This document shows positions 36,484-40,258 of a stretch of 40,258 nt of DNA, piece after piece. The notes beneath the pieces are model-generated. The model did no database searches. It saw nothing but the letters and a program-made list of their open reading frames with translations, and was not told the DNA's origin. Source of the DNA: Fusobacterium perfoetens. GTDB taxonomy: Bacteria; Fusobacteriota; Fusobacteriia; Fusobacteriales; Fusobacteriaceae. How positions within the stretch are numbered: position 1 is the stretch's first letter; each line of letters opens with the position of its first letter. The stretch is from contig NZ_JADYUD010000017.1 in the NCBI RefSeq assembly GCF_021531595.1, forward strand, positions 1-40,258. Reading direction: 5' to 3'. Position numbers and translations under genes: made by a program.

Positions 36484-36678
36484 ATGGGAAGTGTAGTTAT
36501 TAAATTTTTAAAGTTTTTCATAATAAAATATTTTGGAACAGCGACAGTAGAAAAAATAGTAATAATAGGCTTAAGAGAATTAGTAAAAAGGACAGACAGC
36601 AAGGTAGACGACCAAATATTCCATGCAGTATTTCATAATACTAAGGAATATTCAGAATGTACAGAATGTAACAAGTAG
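36484..36678 (+). CDS. Small lysis-module protein (64 aa)
   Basis: The ATG follows TAGGAGG. The N-terminal half is hydrophobic (SVVIKFLKFFIIKYFGTATVEKIVIIGL, about 3-30), and the C-terminus is polar with two close Cys (CTEC). Its place between endolysin and the TM/coiled-coil protein suggests a holin-like or lysis accessory function. No family recognised. Confidence 0.55.
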   Translation: MGSVVIKFLKFFIIKYFGTATVEKIVIIGLRELVKRTDSKVDDQIFHAVFHNTKEYSECTECNK

Positions 36679-36687
36679 GTGTTGCTT

Positions 36688-37008
36688 ATGAAAGAGTTTG
36701 TTAATAAAATAATTCCTGCTTTAATAACAGCTTTAATTGTAGCAGTAGTTACAACTTGGTTTACTAATGCAAAACAATTAGAAGAGAATAGAAGTGCAAT
36801 TATAAAAATAGCAGAAGATGTAGAAAAGATAGAAAAGTCTCATACAAGAAGATTAGAAAACTTAGAACACTCTAGGGAGACGATGCCTGACTATTATGTC
36901 ACTAGAAGAGAGTTCAATGTTATCGTGGGGGCTCTTGATGAGAAGATGAATAAAGTAGATAAGAATGTAGAAAAACTTTTAGATTTACAAATGAATAAAG
37001 AAAAATAA
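36688..37008 (+). CDS. Putative holin or XhlA-like lysis protein (106 aa)
   Basis: The ATG at 36688 follows TAGGTG. One N-terminal membrane helix (IIPALITALIVAVVTTWF, about 8-25) is followed by a long coiled coil. The overall pattern (one TM, coiled coil, basic C-terminus) resembles XhlA- or spanin-like proteins. It is the last gene of the prophage and ends before a strong terminator. The precise lysis role is inferred. Confidence 0.65.
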   Translation: MKEFVNKIIPALITALIVAVVTTWFTNAKQLEENRSAIIKIAEDVEKIEKSHTRRLENLEHSRETMPDYYVTRREFNVIVGALDEKMNKVDKNVEKLLDLQMNKEK

Positions 37009-37035
37009 AAGAGGGAATTATATCCCTCTTTTTAC
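37007..37035 (+). terminator. Terminator at the end of the late operon
   Basis: AAGAGGGA (37009-37016) pairs with TCCCTCTT (37023-37030), followed by TTT. It closes phage late transcription. Confidence 0.85.
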
Positions 37036-37584
37036 ACTTAGTGTTAATATTAATTGTTTGTGCTATTAATAAATGCTAATCACAAATTTAAACATTTAAA
37101 AACATAATATGTTATCATTTATATGTTATTATTTATATTTTATCTATCTTTAATATATTTATAGTTCATATTTTTTAAAATGTCAATAGGAAAATAAAAA
37201 AGCAGAAAGAAAAAATCTCTCTGCCTTTTCTAAGGTCATTTTTGAATGATAAGATGTTAAAATTATGTACGATTTTTGGTATAGCACACAAGTAGCACAC
37301 AACAATTATATTAAAACTTTTAATTTAAAAAAATTATGCTTATATTACTTATAATTTTTTTTTATATATAATAATGAAAAAATTGAATTTGATATTAATA
37401 AGAACAAGGGATATAATCCTATTATAACATTAAATTACAAAAAAAATGATTTTTTTTAATAAAAAGTGTATTAAAAAAATATAAAAAATATATAAAAAAT
37501 CTATAACTAAAAATTTTGGAATTGTGTAGGAGGTGGGGTTTTTTATTCCAAAATTGATGTAAAAAATAAAGGGGGAGTAAGTAA
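37036..37584. other. Noncoding junction between prophage and host genes
   Basis: No convincing gene. It contains a GCAGA/TCTGC hairpin (37202-37224) with a T run on the minus strand, a tandem repeat TAGCACACAA at 37282-37291 and 37293-37302, and long A/T-rich stretches. CTATAACTAAAAAT at 37501-37514 equals 101-114. The right attachment site may lie here, but no decisive core was found. Confidence 0.5.
37512..37555 (+). promoter_or_regulatory. Inverted repeat in the transporter 5' region
   Basis: AATTTTGGAAT (37512-37522) pairs perfectly with ATTCCAAAATT (37545-37555). The loop contains AGGAGGTGG without a start codon after it. It may be a regulator binding site or an mRNA hairpin controlling the transporter gene. 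Confidence 0.4.
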
Positions 37585-38976
37585 ATGAAAGAAAAGAAAA
37601 AAGGGATAAAGATTAATGCCTTTTGTTTGTTATTTTGTGTTATTATTATTTGTGCTTTAGCATCATATGTTATTACACCTGGAACATTTGATCGTCAAAT
37701 TGTTGATGGAAGAACTGTTGTTGTTCCTGGAAGTTATCATGTTATAGAAAAAGCGGCATTATCTCCGCTTGCTATATTCAATGCTATTCCAAATGGAATA
37801 ATTGGTGCAGCAAATATGGTTGTTCTTATTTTATTAGTTGGTGGATCAATAGAGGTTTACAATAAATCTGGAGCAATAAATGCTGGAATAGGTAAGTTAG
37901 TAAAATCAGTTGGTTCAAAAGGTGGACCTTTAGTTATAACAGTATTCTTTGCAGTTTTTGCTATTTTAGGTGGATTTCTTGGTTGGATAGAAGTTTGTAT
38001 TCCTTTTGCTCCGTTAATTATTCCTATACTTTTAGCATTAGGATATGACACTATTGTGGCTGTTTCAATTCTTGTTTTAGGTCTTATGGTTGGATTTGCA
38101 ATAGGACCAACAAATATTTATACAGTTGGAATAGCACATCAGGTATCTCAGCTTCCAATATTTTCAGGAATAAAATTAAGACTTATAGCTTATTTTGTCT
38201 TTACAGGAATAACACTTATATATATTTTAATGTATGCTGCAAAAATAAAAAAAGATCCTGAAAAAAGTTATATGAAAGGAATAGATGTTTCTGATTTAAA
38301 TGTAGACCTTTCAAAAAATGCAGAAATAACAAAAAGTCAGTCTATAGCACTTATAATTCTAGTTTTAACTTTTGTAGTTTCAGTTTATGGAATGCTTAAA
38401 TTAAAATGGTCAATAGTTGATATGACAGGAGTATTTTTACTTAGTGGAATTATTGCAGGATTTGTTACTAAGATGAGTGCTTCTGATATTGCAGATAGTT
38501 TTATAGAAGGTTCAAAAGGAGCAATGGGAGGAGCAATGATAGTTGGTGTTGCTCGTGGAGTTCAATGGATTTTGGAACAAGGAGGAATTATTGATCCGAT
38601 AATCAATGGATTATCACAGCTTCTTGATGGGCTTCCACCAATAGGATCAGCAATCGGTGTATTTATAGTAGTATCACTTTTAAATGCTTTAGTTCCATCA
38701 GGAAGTGGAAAAGCAATGGCTCTTATGCCTATTTTAATGCCACTTGCAGAGCTTATCGGAATTACTCGTCAAACAATGATACTTGCTTATCAGTTTGGAG
38801 ATGGAATTTCAAATATATTCTGGTTTACATATGGAGGACTTTTAATATTCCTTTCTTATGGAAAGATTCCTCTTGCTCGTTGGTATAAATTTGTAATGCC
38901 ATTGATTGCAGTAATGATTGTTTTAGCAATAATATTCTTATCTATTGCAGTAAAAATAGGATATGGTCCAGCATAA
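37585..38976 (+). CDS. YfcC-family membrane transporter (463 aa)
   Basis: The ATG follows AAAGGGGGAG. The protein is hydrophobic along its length with about 12 membrane helices. It contains the family features FGAIPNGIIGAANMVVLILLVGGSIEVYNKSGAINAG-like region, GFLGWIEVCIPFAPLIIPILLALGYD and LNALVPSGSGKAMALMPILMPLAELIGITRQ. YfcC/DcuC-type carriers move dicarboxylates, amino acids or peptides-derived compounds. Pairing with an amidohydrolase suggests uptake of N-acyl amino acids or peptides. It is a host gene adjacent to the prophage. Confidence 0.88.
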   Translation: MKEKKKGIKINAFCLLFCVIIICALASYVITPGTFDRQIVDGRTVVVPGSYHVIEKAALSPLAIFNAIPNGIIGAANMVVLILLVGGSIEVYNKSGAINAGIGKLVKSVGSKGGPLVITVFFAVFAILGGFLGWIEVCIPFAPLIIPILLALGYDTIVAVSILVLGLMVGFAIGPTNIYTVGIAHQVSQLPIFSGIKLRLIAYFVFTGITLIYILMYAAKIKKDPEKSYMKGIDVSDLNVDLSKNAEITKSQSIALIILVLTFVVSVYGMLKLKWSIVDMTGVFLLSGIIAGFVTKMSASDIADSFIEGSKGAMGGAMIVGVARGVQWILEQGGIIDPIINGLSQLLDGLPPIGSAIGVFIVVSLLNALVPSGSGKAMALMPILMPLAELIGITRQTMILAYQFGDGISNIFWFTYGGLLIFLSYGKIPLARWYKFVMPLIAVMIVLAIIFLSIAVKIGYGPA

Positions 38977-38994
38977 TATTGAGGAGAGAAGATA

Positions 38995-40155
38995 ATGATA
39001 AAAGAATTAGCAGAAAAGAATAAAGATTATGTCATAAAAATAAGAAGAGAGCTTCATATGAATCCAGGTCTTAGTTGGGAAGAATTTGAAGCTTCAAGAA
39101 TAATAAAAAGAGAACTTGAAAAAATGGGGATACCATTTAAAGAATGTGCAGGAACAGGAGTTGTAGTAGATATAAAAGGAGAGCATGAAGGAAAATGTAT
39201 TCTTTTAAGAGCAGATATGGATGCTCTGCCTGTAAAAGAATGTACAGAAGTAAATTATAAATCACAAAAAGATGGGGTAATGCATGCTTGTGGTCACGAT
39301 GGACATGTGGCTCAGTTACTTGGTGCTGTAAAAATTTTAAATGAAAACAGAGATAAAATAAAAGGAACTGTAAGATGCGTATTTCAGCCTGCTGAAGAAA
39401 TTGGGCAAGGAGCAGATAAGATGATAGAAGAGGGAGTTCTTGAAGGAGTAGATGGAGCTTTCGCAATTCATCTATGGTCAGATGTTCCTGTTGGAAAAGT
39501 TTCAGTTGAAGCAGGGCCAAGAATGGCATCAGCAGATAATTTTGAAATAAAAATAATAGGTAAAGGGGGACACGGTTCACTTCCTCAGCAATGTGTTGAT
39601 CCAGTTGTTACAGCTTCGGCTTTTGTAATGAATCTTCAAAGCCTTGTAAGCAGAGAGACAAATCCAAATGACTCTTTAGTAATAACAGTTGGAAAACTTC
39701 AGGCAGGAACAACTGCTAATGTAATTCCAGGTTATGCTGTGGTAGAGGGAACAGCAAGATGTTTTAATCCTGAGCTTAGAAAAGATATTCCTAAGAAAAT
39801 AGAAAGAATTTTAAAAGGAACAGCAGAAATGTATAGAGCTGAATATGAAATGAAATATATGTTTTATCCAGCTCCAGTAATAAATGATGAAAAATGTGCA
39901 GGAATTGCAAAAGAAAGTGTAAGAAAACTTCTTGGAGAAAATGGATTTTATTCTTTAGAAAAACTTACAACAGCAGAAGACTTCTCTGCATATTCAACAA
40001 GAGTTCCAGGAGTGCTGGCATTTGTAGGAGTAAAAAATCCAGAAAAACAATGTATGTATCCTCATCATCATGCTAAATTTAATATGGATGAAGATGGATT
40101 TGCCATTGGAACAGCATTGTATGTTCAATATGCTTTAGATTTTTTAAATAACTAA
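38995..40155 (+). CDS. M20 family amidohydrolase/carboxypeptidase (386 aa)
   Basis: The ATG follows GAGGAGAG. The metal-binding motif MHACGHDGH (Cys99, His101 and neighbours), ADMDALPVKE (about 73-82), FQPAEEIGQGA (about 130-140), a dimerisation domain (about 185-295) and the C-terminal YPHHHAKFNMDED identify an M20D amidohydrolase. It hydrolyses N-acyl amino acids, hippurate-type compounds or small peptides in the cytoplasm. It lies 18 bp after the transporter gene, so both form one operon: import followed by hydrolysis. The substrate is not deducible. Confidence 0.92.
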   Translation: MIKELAEKNKDYVIKIRRELHMNPGLSWEEFEASRIIKRELEKMGIPFKECAGTGVVVDIKGEHEGKCILLRADMDALPVKECTEVNYKSQKDGVMHACGHDGHVAQLLGAVKILNENRDKIKGTVRCVFQPAEEIGQGADKMIEEGVLEGVDGAFAIHLWSDVPVGKVSVEAGPRMASADNFEIKIIGKGGHGSLPQQCVDPVVTASAFVMNLQSLVSRETNPNDSLVITVGKLQAGTTANVIPGYAVVEGTARCFNPELRKDIPKKIERILKGTAEMYRAEYEMKYMFYPAPVINDEKCAGIAKESVRKLLGENGFYSLEKLTTAEDFSAYSTRVPGVLAFVGVKNPEKQCMYPHHHAKFNMDEDGFAIGTALYVQYALDFLNN

Positions 40156-40258
40156 TAAGTATAAAGAGAGAATGTAAGAGAGTGTAAATAATTTTGTGTA
40201 TTTATCATCTCTTGATTATTAATTTTTAAATTACTTTAAAGGCTGAAAGGAAATTAAA

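Noticed and set aside
39137-39580. Long minus-strand reading frame within the amidohydrolase gene
   Set aside because: Leu-rich translation is an artefact of the sense gene's codon pattern; the plus-strand M20 motifs are unambiguous.

Overview
The window is AT-rich DNA (by eye about 70% A+T) with strong AGGAGG ribosome sites and densely packed genes. It looks like a chromosome segment of a low-GC anaerobe, most likely Fusobacterium. That is an inference from base composition, codon use and the flanking YfcC-type transporter and M20 amidohydrolase, not from a database match. About 37 kb (from near position 1 to about 37.0-37.5 kb) is a contractile-tailed (myovirus) prophage with a Mu-like head and a PBSX/Xkd-like tail. 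The last 2.7 kb is host DNA.

Layout. 1-1.8 kb: a small HTH regulator with its own operator-promoter, a tRNA-Ser, a DUF2513 gene on the minus strand and a noncoding stretch with two odd tRNA-like RNAs. 1.7-9.8 kb: the early/replication region. It has a structured leader, an initiator carrying iterons, a DnaB helicase interrupted by an intein, a NinB/HNH-type nuclease, several small genes, a homing HNH endonuclease and a RusA-like resolvase. In its middle (6.5-7.2 kb) is a noncoding island whose minus strand encodes a 118-nt RNA that aligns position by position with 5S rRNA. 9.8-10.4 kb: two small membrane peptides and an AbrB-like protein. 10.4-17.7 kb: packaging and head (terminases, portal fused to a MuF domain, gpG-like protein, a SpoVG homologue, protease/scaffold, decoration protein, capsid). 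17.8-30.4 kb: connector, sheath, tube, chaperone with a -1 frameshift, tape measure and baseplate. An accessory cassette (20.2-23.0 kb: RHH repressor, antirepressor, SHOCT protein) interrupts the tail genes.

30.4-36.0 kb is a host-range switching locus. One expressed tail-fibre gene is followed by three silent alternative C-terminal cassettes arranged as two convergent pairs. Each cassette begins at the same 12-bp sequence, and a complete tyrosine recombinase gene lies between the pairs. This looks like a phage shufflon. The lysis genes (M15 peptidase and a TM/coiled-coil protein) and a strong terminator close the prophage.

The observations I rate highest are the prophage 5S rRNA-like RNA with its leader and repeat-flanked island, the tyrosine-recombinase fibre shufflon, the non-canonical tRNA-like RNAs, the footprint of a homing endonuclease next to rusA, and the competing RNA pairings before the replication initiator. 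No separate phage integrase or left attachment site could be identified in the window.
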